The notes under the pieces were generated by a model, which was not told where the DNA came from, did no database searches, and saw only the letters and a program-made list of their open reading frames with translations. The position numbers and the translations under genes were made by a program. Source: Anaerolineae bacterium (lineage in GTDB: Bacteria > Chloroflexota > Anaerolineae > Aggregatilineales > Phototrophicaceae). Taken from it: 64,000 bases of DNA. Location of the stretch: contig JAJEAA010000005.1 of the NCBI GenBank assembly GCA_022824365.1, positions 1-64,000 of the forward strand. Reading direction: 5' to 3'. Below are positions 15,910-25,176 of the stretch, piece by piece (position 1 is the stretch's first letter; each line of letters starts with the position of its first letter).

Positions 15910-17259
15910 TCAGCTGCGCAGAGCCAGCAGCGCCCGCGCCGTCGCCTCGTCCGACGCCATCGTGATTCGGGTCTCGACGCTGCTAAAGCGGACGACGCAG
16001 TGTGTCGTCTCGCCGATCCAGCATTGCGGATCGTCGGTGTATTCGCCATAGCGCCAGTCGAGAAAGGAGCGATAACCGACGGTGAATCTCTCGGCGTCTC
16101 GCTCGGTATCCCAAACAAGGCGCCAAGTCCAGATCATCTCATCGCCGGTGGCGTCGACGAATATCTGCAGCCGGTCACCGCCCCAGCCTTGAGTCAGCCG
16201 CGCGGCATTGTCCTGCGAAAACATAAACTGGGACCGCAGACGCTGCCGCAAATAGATGTCGCTGCCGCCCCGGCCTGGAGCAAGCCCCGTGACGTCGTCT
16301 GACGAGAATTGCGTCCGCAGATGCTGCCTCAGATAAAATTCGCCCACGCTATTGTCATAGACGAGCGTCCAGCTCTCGTGCAATATGGCGCTCAGATCCG
16401 GCGGATCTACTACGATAGGCGGCTCGCCAGCCAGAAAGCGCTCGGGATGGAAAATATGTTCCGCCGTCAGTATCGGCTTGTCGCGCAGCGCCCGGTTGAT
16501 ATCAGCCCAATCGGATTGCCGGGAGACCTGCGCCGCGAATTCCGTCCCGATCACGTATGCGAAGTGAATCTCGGCCTCGATGATCGGTGGCAAGTTATCG
16601 GGCGGCTCAGCAACGGCCCGCGCGGCCGCTTCCAGCTCGCTCATCGCCTGGTCTTGATTCTGCTCCAGAAACCAGTCGAATAGGTCAAAATAGAAGCTTG
16701 AAGTCAGCGTGGCGTCGCCTTCGACCAGCGCGCTCAAAGCCAGGCGATAGTCGAGACTGTCAGCGTTACTCCAGCGCTCGGCAAGCGCGGACAAGTCATA
16801 ATGCTGGTCTTGCAGCGCATGCGCAAACTCATGCGCGTAAGTCATCCGCTGTGGCGCGGCCAGCCCGTCGAGAGGCGTCTCATCGCTGGGCAGGATGACC
16901 GTCATGGTGTCGCTCTCGGCATCGTAATAGCCGGCGATCCGGCTCAGCATAAATTCCAATATAAGGCCGCCCAGATCCAGTCCCGGCTCCGCCAGATCAA
17001 GCGCGCGATAGACCAGATACAGCTTCTCCAGCAATTCAGGCGGATAGTCTTCGTGGAAGCGCGCTTCCAGGTACGCCGCCGCCTCGTCTCGGCTGAGGAA
17101 GAGTACACGCGTGTCTTCCAGCGCATTAAGCTCGCGAACAGCGCTGACGAACTCTTCAATCTCGTCCAGCTGATGCTCCACCCGGGTTAGCTGGTCTTGC
17201 GCGGCGGCCGCGAGCGTCGTCAACAGCAGGCACAGCAGTATCCAGACAATTCGCCGCAT
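15910..17259 (-). CDS. Secreted HExxH metallopeptidase-like protein
   Basis: A 449-aa secreted protein. The start at 17259 is preferred over upstream GTG/ATG options because AAGGGAG precedes it and it opens a clean signal peptide (MRRIVWILLCLLLTTLAAAA). The zinc-binding motif is YAHEFAHALQDQHYD (HEFAH) near residue 150, with a likely third ligand Glu in ALVEGDATL about 40 residues later, as in gluzincins. GYYDAESDTMTVILPSDE just before it is also typical of this unnamed family. The C-terminal half is rich in Asp/Tyr/Trp and unassigned. It probably acts outside the membrane; the substrate is unknown. Confidence 0.72.
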   Translation of the reverse strand: MRRIVWILLCLLLTTLAAAAQDQLTRVEHQLDEIEEFVSAVRELNALEDTRVLFLSRDEAAAYLEARFHEDYPPELLEKLYLVYRALDLAEPGLDLGGLILEFMLSRIAGYYDAESDTMTVILPSDETPLDGLAAPQRMTYAHEFAHALQDQHYDLSALAERWSNADSLDYRLALSALVEGDATLTSSFYFDLFDWFLEQNQDQAMSELEAAARAVAEPPDNLPPIIEAEIHFAYVIGTEFAAQVSRQSDWADINRALRDKPILTAEHIFHPERFLAGEPPIVVDPPDLSAILHESWTLVYDNSVGEFYLRQHLRTQFSSDDVTGLAPGRGGSDIYLRQRLRSQFMFSQDNAARLTQGWGGDRLQIFVDATGDEMIWTWRLVWDTERDAERFTVGYRSFLDWRYGEYTDDPQCWIGETTHCVVRFSSVETRITMASDEATARALLALRS

Positions 17260-17362
17260 ATCTACTCCCTTCGACCGCCGGACATCATCGCGCAAGGTCA
17301 TTCTATCGCAGCCGGCGACGGTTGTGGAGTCCCGGCGCCAAACGCTGAGCGGGCAATCATAC

Positions 17363-17368
17363 TATAAT
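17363..17368 (+). promoter_or_regulatory. -10 box placing the integrase start at the transcript 5' end
   Basis: TATAAT ends 7 bases before the integrase ATG (17376), so transcription would start at or next to the start codon. This suggests a leaderless mRNA; no Shine-Dalgarno is present. Confidence 0.45.
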
Positions 17369-17375
17369 CGGCAAT

Positions 17376-18476
17376 ATGGAATCGACAGAAATTCAGCAAA
17401 CCAGTCTATGGCGCGAAAACTTCGCCGTCCTGATGCCGGAGAAACCCAATAAGGATGTGCGCTCGCGGCTTGAATTCTTTATTGATTGGTTATCGCAAAA
17501 CGGTCGGGAATGGACGAATCCGGGTTTGCCCCTGTATCTCGACTATATGCTTACCGACCGCATTCGGATTGACAAGCGGGGACGAGAGAAAGCGGCTCCT
17601 CTATCTCCAAGAACGGCGCAAGCTCACCTAGCGACAATTCGCTCTCGTTACAATGATCTGTTGCACAGCAGTGAGATATTGGACGATTTAATTGATCTCG
17701 GTGACTTGGCGTCTCCGGACGATGACGGGGGCAAGGCGGCTGAGGAAAGCGCGCAACGGATTTTCCTGAGACTGCAAATGGACATGCATCCGGCAGCGGC
17801 GCCGGTCAAGCTGGTGGAGAAACAAGATGTGGCCGATAGCGAGCACCTGCGCCTGAAGCCCTGGCAAGTGCAATCCTTGGTTCGCGCGCCGGGCATCTCG
17901 ACGCTGCGCGGCTTGCGCGATACGGCGCTGATGACGCTGATGGTCTGCACGGGGATTCGGGCGGCGGAGGCGGCCGCTCTGCAGGTGGATGACCTGCGGC
18001 AGCATCTCGGCGGCGAGCTGTCGCTGCGGGTGCGCGAAGGCAAGGGCGGCAAGCAGCGGCTCATCCCCTATGGTCCGCTGGATTGGTGTCTGATGTACGT
18101 GGATGCTTGGCTGCGGGAGGCGGAAATCAAGGCGGGGCATGTCTTCCGGGGCATACGGCGGGGCGGGAAGACGGTGCGGCAGAAGGGCATCGGGACCTGG
18201 ACGGTCAATGACATCATGAACGCCTATCCGGTCACGATTGATGGCGCGCTGCGCGTAGTCAAGCCGCATGATTTGCGCCGGACCTACGCGCGCAACGCCT
18301 ACGACTTCGGCATGGACCTGGAGCGGATACGGCAGAACCTTGGGCACACCAGCTTGGGGACGACGCAGACCTATATCGGCGAACTGGACGGCCGCGACCG
18401 CCATCCGCCGAATATGTTCAGCCCGCCGCACGATCAGCAGAGTCTGGCGCTGCTGACAGGCAGGGAGATTGGTTAA
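17376..18476 (+). CDS. Tyrosine recombinase / phage-type integrase
   Basis: A 366-aa site-specific recombinase. The N-terminal SAM-like core-binding domain covers about residues 20-105. In the catalytic domain, CTGIRAAEAAALQVDDL carries the first Arg, KPHDLRRTYARNAYDFG the H-x-x-R pair, and LGHTSLGTTQTYIGEL the LGH and the nucleophilic Tyr. A long linker (residues 110-150) separates the domains. No excisionase or phage genes flank it, and I found no obvious att repeats beside it. It may be a solitary XerD-like chromosomal recombinase or the relic of an integrated element; the toxin-antitoxin pair 1 kb downstream fits the latter. Confidence 0.88.
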   Translation: MESTEIQQTSLWRENFAVLMPEKPNKDVRSRLEFFIDWLSQNGREWTNPGLPLYLDYMLTDRIRIDKRGREKAAPLSPRTAQAHLATIRSRYNDLLHSSEILDDLIDLGDLASPDDDGGKAAEESAQRIFLRLQMDMHPAAAPVKLVEKQDVADSEHLRLKPWQVQSLVRAPGISTLRGLRDTALMTLMVCTGIRAAEAAALQVDDLRQHLGGELSLRVREGKGGKQRLIPYGPLDWCLMYVDAWLREAEIKAGHVFRGIRRGGKTVRQKGIGTWTVNDIMNAYPVTIDGALRVVKPHDLRRTYARNAYDFGMDLERIRQNLGHTSLGTTQTYIGELDGRDRHPPNMFSPPHDQQSLALLTGREIG

Positions 18477-18482
18477 CGGGAA

Positions 18483-19229
18483 TCAAGCGCTCGCGGTCGC
18501 CTCGTCCGCCGGAATCTCCAACTCAATCGCCTGCTGGATCAACTGCCGGAAAGATGGCTCGGGCAAGGCGCCCGGCTGCATAAAGATCAGCTTGCCGCCC
18601 TTGAAGACGGCGATGGTCGGGATGCTGCGAATTTGAAAAGCCTGGCTGAGGCCGGGGTTGGCGTCGGTGTCGACCTTGACGACGCGAATCTGCCCGGCGA
18701 ATTCGGCCGCCAGCTTTTCCAGGATGGGCGCGACCATGCGGCAGGGTCCGCACCATTCCGCCCAGAAATCCACCAGCACCGGCAGTTCATGGGAGGCGAG
18801 GATAGCTTCTTTCTCAAAGGTCGTATCAGTGACATCAAGCGGCTTGTCAAGTAGTGGAATTGCTGTCTTTTCTTCGACAGCCGTTTCGTCAGCAGCGGCG
18901 GGCGCGTCCTGGGCGATGGCGTCGTTCAACTGGCTGATGTAATCGGGCAGGTCGCTGGCCCAGGGGCGGGAGCGCCGCCACAAGACCTCGCCGCGGTACA
19001 GGCCGATCAGCAGCGATGTGCCCTGGTAGTCAAAGCGCTGGACTGTGGCTGGGTTGCTGTCGGGGTCGATCTGCGCGAAGAGGATGTTGTCTTCTTCATC
19101 GGCGGCTTTGGTGAAGGCGGTTTTGAAATCGCTACGCAACTTGTCGCTACCGTTGGAGATGAGGATAAGCGCGGCGGATGAACCGACTAGGTGGTTGAAG
19201 TTGGCATCGTTTAACGTGTTTAGCGGCAT
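18483..19229 (-). CDS. Two-domain thioredoxin-like protein
   Basis: A 248-aa protein. The C-terminal half (about residues 130-248) is a full thioredoxin: LVDFWAEWCGPCRMVAPILE carries the WCGPC redox site, and IRSIPTIAVFKGGK the cis-Pro loop. The N-terminal half is a degenerate thioredoxin-like fold without CxxC (ILFAQIDPDSNPATVQRFDY, then LLIGLYRGEVLW). No signal peptide, so it should act in the cytoplasm as a disulfide reductase or in redox protection. It lies 6 bp from the convergent integrase stop. Confidence 0.85.
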   Translation of the reverse strand: MPLNTLNDANFNHLVGSSAALILISNGSDKLRSDFKTAFTKAADEEDNILFAQIDPDSNPATVQRFDYQGTSLLIGLYRGEVLWRRSRPWASDLPDYISQLNDAIAQDAPAAADETAVEEKTAIPLLDKPLDVTDTTFEKEAILASHELPVLVDFWAEWCGPCRMVAPILEKLAAEFAGQIRVVKVDTDANPGLSQAFQIRSIPTIAVFKGGKLIFMQPGALPEPSFRQLIQQAIELEIPADEATASA

Positions 19230-19293
19230 TTTCTTTCCTGACGGAGGGTATTTTTCAAGGCGATTGGCGAATCGAATTTTGGCAAGGCATACA

Positions 19294-19644
19294 CTAGACG
19301 ATTCTGAGATATTCTACGCGATTTCGCATATCCTGACGTATGTATGTTTGGTGCATCCAGACAAGAAAGCGGACCCATGTTCCAATTTCCCGGCGGTCTT
19401 TACGAGCCCCGAAGACGATACCAAAATGACTAGCTCCACCTTTAATCAGGTCAAAATAATCGTCGTCCAATGTGCATAAGACTCGTCTCATTTCCTTGGC
19501 CAACTGCAAATGGTGACTGTCAGAGTGACCTTGAAGCTCCAAGTCTCGAACAGTTATGGTGTCTATTCCTCTTAGATTCAATTGCTCGGCTATGGCAACA
19601 GGCATCAACTCATCGAGGTAGAACTGGAGTCTGCGGTCTTCCAT
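19294..19644 (-). CDS. DUF5615 family PIN-like toxin
   Basis: A 116-aa protein of the DUF5615/Mut7-C-like PIN family: FYLDELMPVAIAEQLNLRGI, TVRDLELQGHSDSHHLQLA and VLCTLDDDYFDLIKGGASHF. The acidic residues in YLDE, GHSD and TLDDDYF fit a PIN-type RNase active site. Its start lies inside the end of the DUF433 gene (35-bp overlap), the usual order for this pair, with the antitoxin first. It is likely the toxin of a chromosomal toxin-antitoxin module. Confidence 0.8.
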   Translation of the reverse strand: MEDRRLQFYLDELMPVAIAEQLNLRGIDTITVRDLELQGHSDSHHLQLAKEMRRVLCTLDDDYFDLIKGGASHFGIVFGARKDRREIGTWVRFLVWMHQTYIRQDMRNRVEYLRIV

Positions 19645-19909
19645 AGCCGATTTTGAAGTGCCTTTCGAAGTTTTCGTCTTGTCGTTTCATGTCGGCGTCG
19701 AGCGCGTCTTGGTTACGCTCGTAATAGAGTAGCGCAGCGTCGACCTGTTCGGGGCTCAAATCAAAATCGTCCGCGATTTCGTCCTGACTGTATTCGAGTT
19801 GAACGGCCGTTAAAATATCCGTGACGCGGATGCGAGTGCCGGCGATGCAGGGCCGCCCGCCGCACACTCCCTCAGTCCGGGTGATGCCAGGCACTGGAAT
19901 CTCTGTCAT
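19610..19909 (-). CDS. DUF433 family antitoxin
   Basis: A 99-aa DUF433 (VapB-like) protein: GVCGGRPCIAGTRIRVTDIL is the family signature with a winged helix-turn-helix, and YSQDEIADDFDLSPEQVDAAL is the second conserved block. It overlaps the DUF5615 gene by 35 bp, so the two are translated together and probably form a toxin-antitoxin complex. The DUF433 protein probably represses the operon; the 67-bp gap upstream would hold the operator. Confidence 0.85.
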   Translation of the reverse strand: MTEIPVPGITRTEGVCGGRPCIAGTRIRVTDILTAVQLEYSQDEIADDFDLSPEQVDAALLYYERNQDALDADMKRQDENFERHFKIGYGRPQTPVLPR

Positions 19910-19976
19910 TGTCTTCCGCTCCGTTGCCGCTCTTCGGGTTGAGTATAGCCACCGGCAATTCCGATTTCAACCATTG

Positions 19977-21782
19977 TTAGCCCGCCAGCCGCTCGATGTA
20001 TTCCAGGCTCTGATGGCGGAAGTAGGAATCGTATAGCGTCGCGTAGTGGCCGCCGCTGGCCATTAGTTGGTCGTGCGTGCCGGATTCGATGATCTCGCCA
20101 TGATCGAGTACGATGATGCGGTCGGCATGTTGAATGGTCGACAAACGGTGGGCGATGACGATGGAGGTGCGCTTGCCGAGCAGGGTATCCAAACCCTCCT
20201 GGATCAGGGTCTCGGTCAAGGGATCGACGCTGGCTGTGGCTTCATCGAGGATGAAGATGGCCGGGTCTTGCAGCAGTACGCGCGCGATCGCCACCAACTG
20301 ACGCTGGCCCATCGACAGGCTGCCGCCGCGCTCGCCGACCTCGGTTTGCAGGCCTTCCTGCAAGCTCACCAGCCAATCGCCGCGCCCGACCTTGTTGGCG
20401 ATAGCGATGACCTCCTCGTCGCTGGCTTCCGGTTTGCCATAACGAATGTTGTCCATCACTGTGCCATCAAAGAGGAAAGGCGTCTGCGTGACAACGCCCA
20501 GTTGCGAACGGTAACTCGAGAGGTCGAAGTAGCGGATATCGCGGCCGTCGATCAGCAGATCCCCGTCTTGAAACTCGTAGAAGCGATTGATCAGCTTGGC
20601 GATGCTGGATTTACCCGAGCCGGTGTGCCCGACCAGCGCCAGCGTTTCGCCCGGCCGGATGCTCAGGTTGAAGTCCTGCAAGACGGTCTCGCCTTCGATG
20701 TAATGAAAGTCCATGTTGACGAACTCAATCTCGCCGCGCAATGCGGCAACCTTTTCGTCGGCCTTCTGCTTGACCAGCGCCTCGGCGTCCAGCAGCGCGA
20801 AGACACGCTCGCCCGCCGCCAAACCCAGTTGGAACTGGCTCCAGAATGAGGCGATACTGGTCAGAGGGAACCAGATCATGCCCATGCCCTGAATGAAGAG
20901 GAACCATTCGCCCGCAGTCAGCACGCCACCCTGCGCCAGATTGATCCCGATCCAGACGACTGCCGCCACACCGACGCCGGCGATGGTGATCAGAATCGGG
21001 AAGATGCTGCTGAAGACGAAGCCATTGATCTTCTCCACCTGATACGATTGCTCATTCACCGTCTTGAACTCGTCGTAAATCATCTGTTCGCGGCGGAAAG
21101 CTTTGGCGACGCCGATGCCGCTGATCGTCTCCTGAATATGGGCGTTGACCGTGGCCAGCTGCCGGCGCGAGTTGGTGACCGTGCGGCGCGCCACTGTGCG
21201 AAATCTCAGCGCGGTGTAGATGATGAAGGGCATAATCGCGATCAGGATCAAGGTCATGTTCAGGTTGACCGTGAACAGGTAAATGATCAGCAGCACAACC
21301 AGCAGCAGTCGGCTCATCAGGTTGATTGTCAGGCGCACCGTCTCGGAAAAGGCTTGCGTGTCGGACAGGACGCGGCTGACGACCTTGCCGGTCGGGTACT
21401 GATCGTAGAAGGACATATCACGTTCGGTGACGGCGTTGAAGGCATCCTCCCGCATATCCAGCGTGACATCGCCGACGGCTGCCGCCGAAAGCCACTGGCG
21501 AACGAGGTTGGCCACCCAGCCCGTGCTGGCCGCGGCAGTCAACAAGATGACCGTCGCGATAGGATCAAAAGTCTCGGGCGAGAATTGCAACTCGTCGAGG
21601 CTGCGGGATATGACAACCGGCAGCAGCAGGTCCATCAGCGAACTGAGAAAGACCACCGCCGCCACGGCAGTCATCTTCCATAGATGCGGCTTGAAGTAAC
21701 CCAGGATGCGTTTGACCAGCGCCCAATCAGTATAAGTGCGGTCGTAATCTTCAGCGTCCAGGCCATCCATTATGAAGCCCAT
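19977..21782 (-). CDS. ABC exporter half-transporter with consensus ATPase site
   Basis: A 601-aa type IV ABC exporter subunit: six TM helices in residues 25-320, then a nucleotide-binding domain. Walker A is LVGHTGSGKSSIAKLI, Walker B IFILDEATASVD (catalytic Glu present), and the signature is LSMGQRQL, slightly altered from LSGGQ. The switch His is in IVIAHRLSTI. Its start overlaps the end of the upstream exporter gene by 13 bp. With that gene, which has a degenerate Walker B, it should make a heterodimeric exporter of the BmrCD/TM287-288 type. The substrate (drug, lipid or peptide) is unknown. Confidence 0.9.
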   Translation of the reverse strand: MGFIMDGLDAEDYDRTYTDWALVKRILGYFKPHLWKMTAVAAVVFLSSLMDLLLPVVISRSLDELQFSPETFDPIATVILLTAAASTGWVANLVRQWLSAAAVGDVTLDMREDAFNAVTERDMSFYDQYPTGKVVSRVLSDTQAFSETVRLTINLMSRLLLVVLLIIYLFTVNLNMTLILIAIMPFIIYTALRFRTVARRTVTNSRRQLATVNAHIQETISGIGVAKAFRREQMIYDEFKTVNEQSYQVEKINGFVFSSIFPILITIAGVGVAAVVWIGINLAQGGVLTAGEWFLFIQGMGMIWFPLTSIASFWSQFQLGLAAGERVFALLDAEALVKQKADEKVAALRGEIEFVNMDFHYIEGETVLQDFNLSIRPGETLALVGHTGSGKSSIAKLINRFYEFQDGDLLIDGRDIRYFDLSSYRSQLGVVTQTPFLFDGTVMDNIRYGKPEASDEEVIAIANKVGRGDWLVSLQEGLQTEVGERGGSLSMGQRQLVAIARVLLQDPAIFILDEATASVDPLTETLIQEGLDTLLGKRTSIVIAHRLSTIQHADRIIVLDHGEIIESGTHDQLMASGGHYATLYDSYFRHQSLEYIERLAG

Positions 21783-23581
21783 TGCGCGCCTCCTTGGCTG
21801 GCAAGCTGCCCGACCGGCGACTCCGCCGTGCCGTAGCGAGCGAATATGCGGCGATAATGATCGGAGCGGATCAACAGGTCTTCGTGGGAGCCATTGGCGG
21901 CGATGCGGCCATTCTCCAGCACGATTATGCGATCAGCCCAGCGAATCTGCGATAGTCGATGCGTGATGAGGATGGTCGTGCGCCCTTCCTGCGCCCGGCG
22001 CATTGCCCGTTGGATCTCGTCTTCGGTGGCGCTGTCGATAGCGCTGGTGGAGTCGTCCAGGATCAAGATGCGCGGCTGCCGCAGGAAGGCTCGCGCCAGA
22101 GCCAGCCGCTGCCGTTGCCCGCCGGAGAGCATGACGCCGCGTTCGCCGATCTCGCTCTCGTAGCCATCATTGAAGGACAAAATGAAATCATGCGCCTGCG
22201 CCTCTTTGGCGGCTTCTTCAATCTCTTCTTGACTGGCGTTTTGTACGCCGAAGGCGATATTCTCGGCGATGGAGCGTGAGAAGAGAAAGACATCCTGCTC
22301 GATCTTGCCCATCTGCGAGCGCAGACGGTCGAGGTTCCAATCGCGCACGTCCACATCGTCGACCAGCACACGGCCCTCGTCCACATCATAGGTGCGGCTT
22401 ACAAGTTGTGTCAGGGTCGATTTGCCGGAGCCGGTCTGCCCGACAATCGCGATGGTCTGGCCCGGCTCAACGCGGAAGGAGATGTCCTCCAGGACGGTGC
22501 TGCCATGGAATTTGAAAGTGACATTCTCGAATTCGATGGCGCCGTCTACGGGAGCGCTGTATCCCGAGAGGTTTTCGTCGATATCCGAGCGCTGGTCGAG
22601 CAGCTCCAGGATACGGCGCGCGCCGGCGATGCCGAGTTGAATCATGCTGATGGAGAAGAGCGAGATGAAGACCGGGAATTGCAATACGCTCATCAGGCTG
22701 GTGACGGCGATAATATCACCGATGCTGAGCGCGCCGCGGCTGTACATGATCAGGCAGTGCAAGAACATCAGGCCGAAGGCGACGCCGTACATCAGCATCG
22801 GCAAGTAGGCCGCTTCGATCTGCCCCTGTTTGACGAAGAAGTCGCGAAACTTGGTCGCGTTGCGCCGGAAGCGCTTGCGCTCCTCCATTTCCTGCGCCGC
22901 TACTTTGACGATCTCGATGCCGCTTATCGTCTCTTCCAAACGAGCGCTCAGCACGCCGTATTGCATGCGCTGTTGCATCATCACCGGTTCCAGCCGGCGG
23001 ATGTAGCGGCGCACCACAACGACATAAGAAATGACAAAAAGCGCTGGCACCAGCAACAATTCCAAACTGACGAAAGCGATGTAGAGCATGGGCACGGCGA
23101 AGCCCATCACCATGTCAAAGATGAACATGATGCCGGGGTGTATCACAAAATTGAGTTGCCGCACGTCATCGGTGGCGCGCGCCATGATATCGCCAACGCG
23201 CTGCTGATTGTGGAAAGTCTGGCTTTTGCCCAGCAGGCTGGCATAGAGTTCGTGGCGGGAATCCCGCTCCACCCGTGTGGATAGAATCGTCATCGCCAGG
23301 TTGCCGAACAACGAGCCGATGCCGTCCCAGACCGAGAACAACAAGATGGCGAGACTGACGGAGATGACCGCCCGCGCATCGCCGCCCTCAATGATTAATT
23401 CCGCGCCGCGCCCGAAGAGCAGACGCGCCGTCGAAAAGGAGAAATAGGCTGACATGAAACCGAACAGGCCGATGGTGAAGTACAGTTTGTGTTCCCAGCA
23501 ATGCGAGATAATCCAGCGGACGGGACCGCTCTGATTGTATTCTCGCAAGCCTTCGATCGAGAATTCGCTCTTGTGAGCCAA
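21770..23581 (-). CDS. ABC exporter half-transporter with degenerate Walker B
   Basis: A partner exporter subunit. The frame is open from a GTG at 23638, but the TTG at 23581 is preferred because GAGGAG stands six bases before it, giving MAHKSEFSIEGLREYNQ and 603 aa. The TM domain covers residues 35-320. The NBD has Walker A IVGQTGSGKSTLTQLV, signature MLSGGQRQRLALARA, and Walker B ILILDDSTSAID, where the catalytic Glu is replaced by Asp. One degenerate and one consensus site are typical of heterodimeric exporters. Translation is coupled to the downstream partner by a 13-bp overlap. Confidence 0.88.
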   Translation of the reverse strand: MAHKSEFSIEGLREYNQSGPVRWIISHCWEHKLYFTIGLFGFMSAYFSFSTARLLFGRGAELIIEGGDARAVISVSLAILLFSVWDGIGSLFGNLAMTILSTRVERDSRHELYASLLGKSQTFHNQQRVGDIMARATDDVRQLNFVIHPGIMFIFDMVMGFAVPMLYIAFVSLELLLVPALFVISYVVVVRRYIRRLEPVMMQQRMQYGVLSARLEETISGIEIVKVAAQEMEERKRFRRNATKFRDFFVKQGQIEAAYLPMLMYGVAFGLMFLHCLIMYSRGALSIGDIIAVTSLMSVLQFPVFISLFSISMIQLGIAGARRILELLDQRSDIDENLSGYSAPVDGAIEFENVTFKFHGSTVLEDISFRVEPGQTIAIVGQTGSGKSTLTQLVSRTYDVDEGRVLVDDVDVRDWNLDRLRSQMGKIEQDVFLFSRSIAENIAFGVQNASQEEIEEAAKEAQAHDFILSFNDGYESEIGERGVMLSGGQRQRLALARAFLRQPRILILDDSTSAIDSATEDEIQRAMRRAQEGRTTILITHRLSQIRWADRIIVLENGRIAANGSHEDLLIRSDHYRRIFARYGTAESPVGQLASQGGAQWAS

Positions 23582-23738
23582 GATATGCTCCTCAGCAATG
23601 CTCGTACAGCGGCGGTTTAGGAACTTTACATTGTACACAAGTTCTATAAGCGTGATAAGGGTGGGTTTCAGATCCCGCGCGAGGTCGATGGGCGGCAGGG
23701 CTGATCGTCCCGAATATCGCGATCGTTGCGAACTGCGC

Positions 23739-23744
23739 TAAACT
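23739..23744 (+). promoter_or_regulatory. Possible -10 box (TAAACT) for the metallophosphoesterase gene
   Basis: GCGCTAAACT lies 50 bases before the start codon and shares CGCTAAACT with the regions upstream of lutA and the nitrilase gene. Confidence 0.3.
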
Positions 23745-23793
23745 TGGCGGGCGTCTTTGCTTTCTTGGGAGAGTTGGATACAGGGGAGGCGGA

Positions 23794-25176
23794 ATGCTCG
23801 AACGGAATCCGATTCCGGTGCTGAAACCGCGAGCGGACGGGCATCAATTCGTCGTATACGGCGACAGTTGCTCCGGCGTTCCCGGCGCGCCGCACGAAAA
23901 GACGTTCCGCCAAATCAACTCGGCGATCAGCGCCCTGGCGGCGACGCCGCAATTCATCTGCTTTCTCGGCGACGAAATCATGGGGCTGAGCGCCGATGGG
24001 GCTGAACTGCGCCGGCAGTGGCAACATTTCTTCGAGCAGGAAATGGCTTGGCTGGATCGCGCCGCTATTCCGCTCTATCACACGACGGGCAATCATACTG
24101 TCTACGACGGAGCCAGCGAAGCGGTCTTCCGCGAGGCAATGGCGTGCTTGCCGCAAAACGGACCGCGCGGATTGTCTTATTTCGTCCGGCGCGACGACCT
24201 GCTGATGATCTTCGTGAATACGATGGACGAACGCTGTGGCGGCGAAGGCACGGTTGAAACAGAGTGGCTGGAAGGTGTCCTCAGCCAGCAGCGCGATGCC
24301 ACATACAAGCTGGTATTTGGTCATCACCCGGTATGGGCGGTTAACGGCTACTTCGGCGATTATCAGCGCCTGATTGAGCGCGAGAACGGGCGGCGCTTCT
24401 GGGATGTCTTGCGGCGGCAGGGGGTTCTGGCTTACTTCTGCAGCCACATTCTCGCCTTTGATGCGCAGGCGCAGGACGGCATATTGCAGATCTGTACGGG
24501 CGGCGCTGGCACGGCGCATCGGATGCCGCCCGGCGAAGAGTACCTGCATTTTCTGCAGGCGGCGCTTGATGACGAGGGCTTGCGCTTTCAAGTTTTGGAT
24601 CGCAAAGGGCATACACGGGAATGGCTGCGCTGGAATTGGGCGCTTCCTCCAGCGGATACCTGGCCGCTGTTCGAGCCGTCTTCAGCGCGGACCTTGCCGA
24701 GAGATTGCCTGCAAGGCACGGCGCAATCGTATCTGATCGTTTGGGAGATAAGCTTCAGGCTGAAGTTGGATGATGAGAAGCGGCCGCAAACCTTGCTCTG
24801 CGCGGCGGCTGAAGGCGGGGCGATGCCGTGTCTCTGGCTTGGCCTCAGCGGCGTTGACCGGCGAATCACAGTCCTGCTTAGCCCGGAAGCGAATCGCAGT
24901 CCGCACCGCTGGCTGGGTCCAGCGCTGCCGGCGGATCAGTTCGCGTCCATTCAAGTGGCGGTTCACAGCGGCATGGGTCCGGGCGGCTTGCTATGGCGCT
25001 GGAGCGATGATCATGCCTGGACGAGCATGCTTGGCGCCTCGGCTTGGGGAGCGGAGCGGTTGCCTTGGCCGCGCGAGTGGGAAGTCGGCCAATGCGGCGG
25101 GCAACAGAAGTATCGTGGTGAAGTCTTGAGATTGAAGTGGCATTATCAAGCATTCGACTTAAACGACTATGCCTAG
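23794..25176 (+). CDS. Calcineurin-like metallophosphoesterase
   Basis: A 460-aa protein. The N-terminal two thirds is a calcineurin-like phosphoesterase with the motifs in order: VVYGDSCSG (GDx), CFLGDEIMG (GDx2), HTTGNHTVYD (GNH), KLVFGHHPVWAV (GHH) and YFCSHILAFDA (final His site). The first site reads GDS rather than GDT/GDP. The C-terminal third (from ~300) is an unassigned beta-rich domain. No signal peptide is seen. It may hydrolyse a phosphomonoester or diester; sequence does not say which. It is clearly not SbcD and so is not the partner of the SbcC gene at 61 kb. Confidence 0.82.
   Translation: MLERNPIPVLKPRADGHQFVVYGDSCSGVPGAPHEKTFRQINSAISALAATPQFICFLGDEIMGLSADGAELRRQWQHFFEQEMAWLDRAAIPLYHTTGNHTVYDGASEAVFREAMACLPQNGPRGLSYFVRRDDLLMIFVNTMDERCGGEGTVETEWLEGVLSQQRDATYKLVFGHHPVWAVNGYFGDYQRLIERENGRRFWDVLRRQGVLAYFCSHILAFDAQAQDGILQICTGGAGTAHRMPPGEEYLHFLQAALDDEGLRFQVLDRKGHTREWLRWNWALPPADTWPLFEPSSARTLPRDCLQGTAQSYLIVWEISFRLKLDDEKRPQTLLCAAAEGGAMPCLWLGLSGVDRRITVLLSPEANRSPHRWLGPALPADQFASIQVAVHSGMGPGGLLWRWSDDHAWTSMLGASAWGAERLPWPREWEVGQCGGQQKYRGEVLRLKWHYQAFDLNDYA

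Noticed and set aside
23794..25176. Metallophosphoesterase as SbcD, partner of the SbcC gene
   Set aside because: Motif spacing and the C-terminal domain differ from SbcD/Mre11, and the gene is 37 kb away from the SbcC gene.
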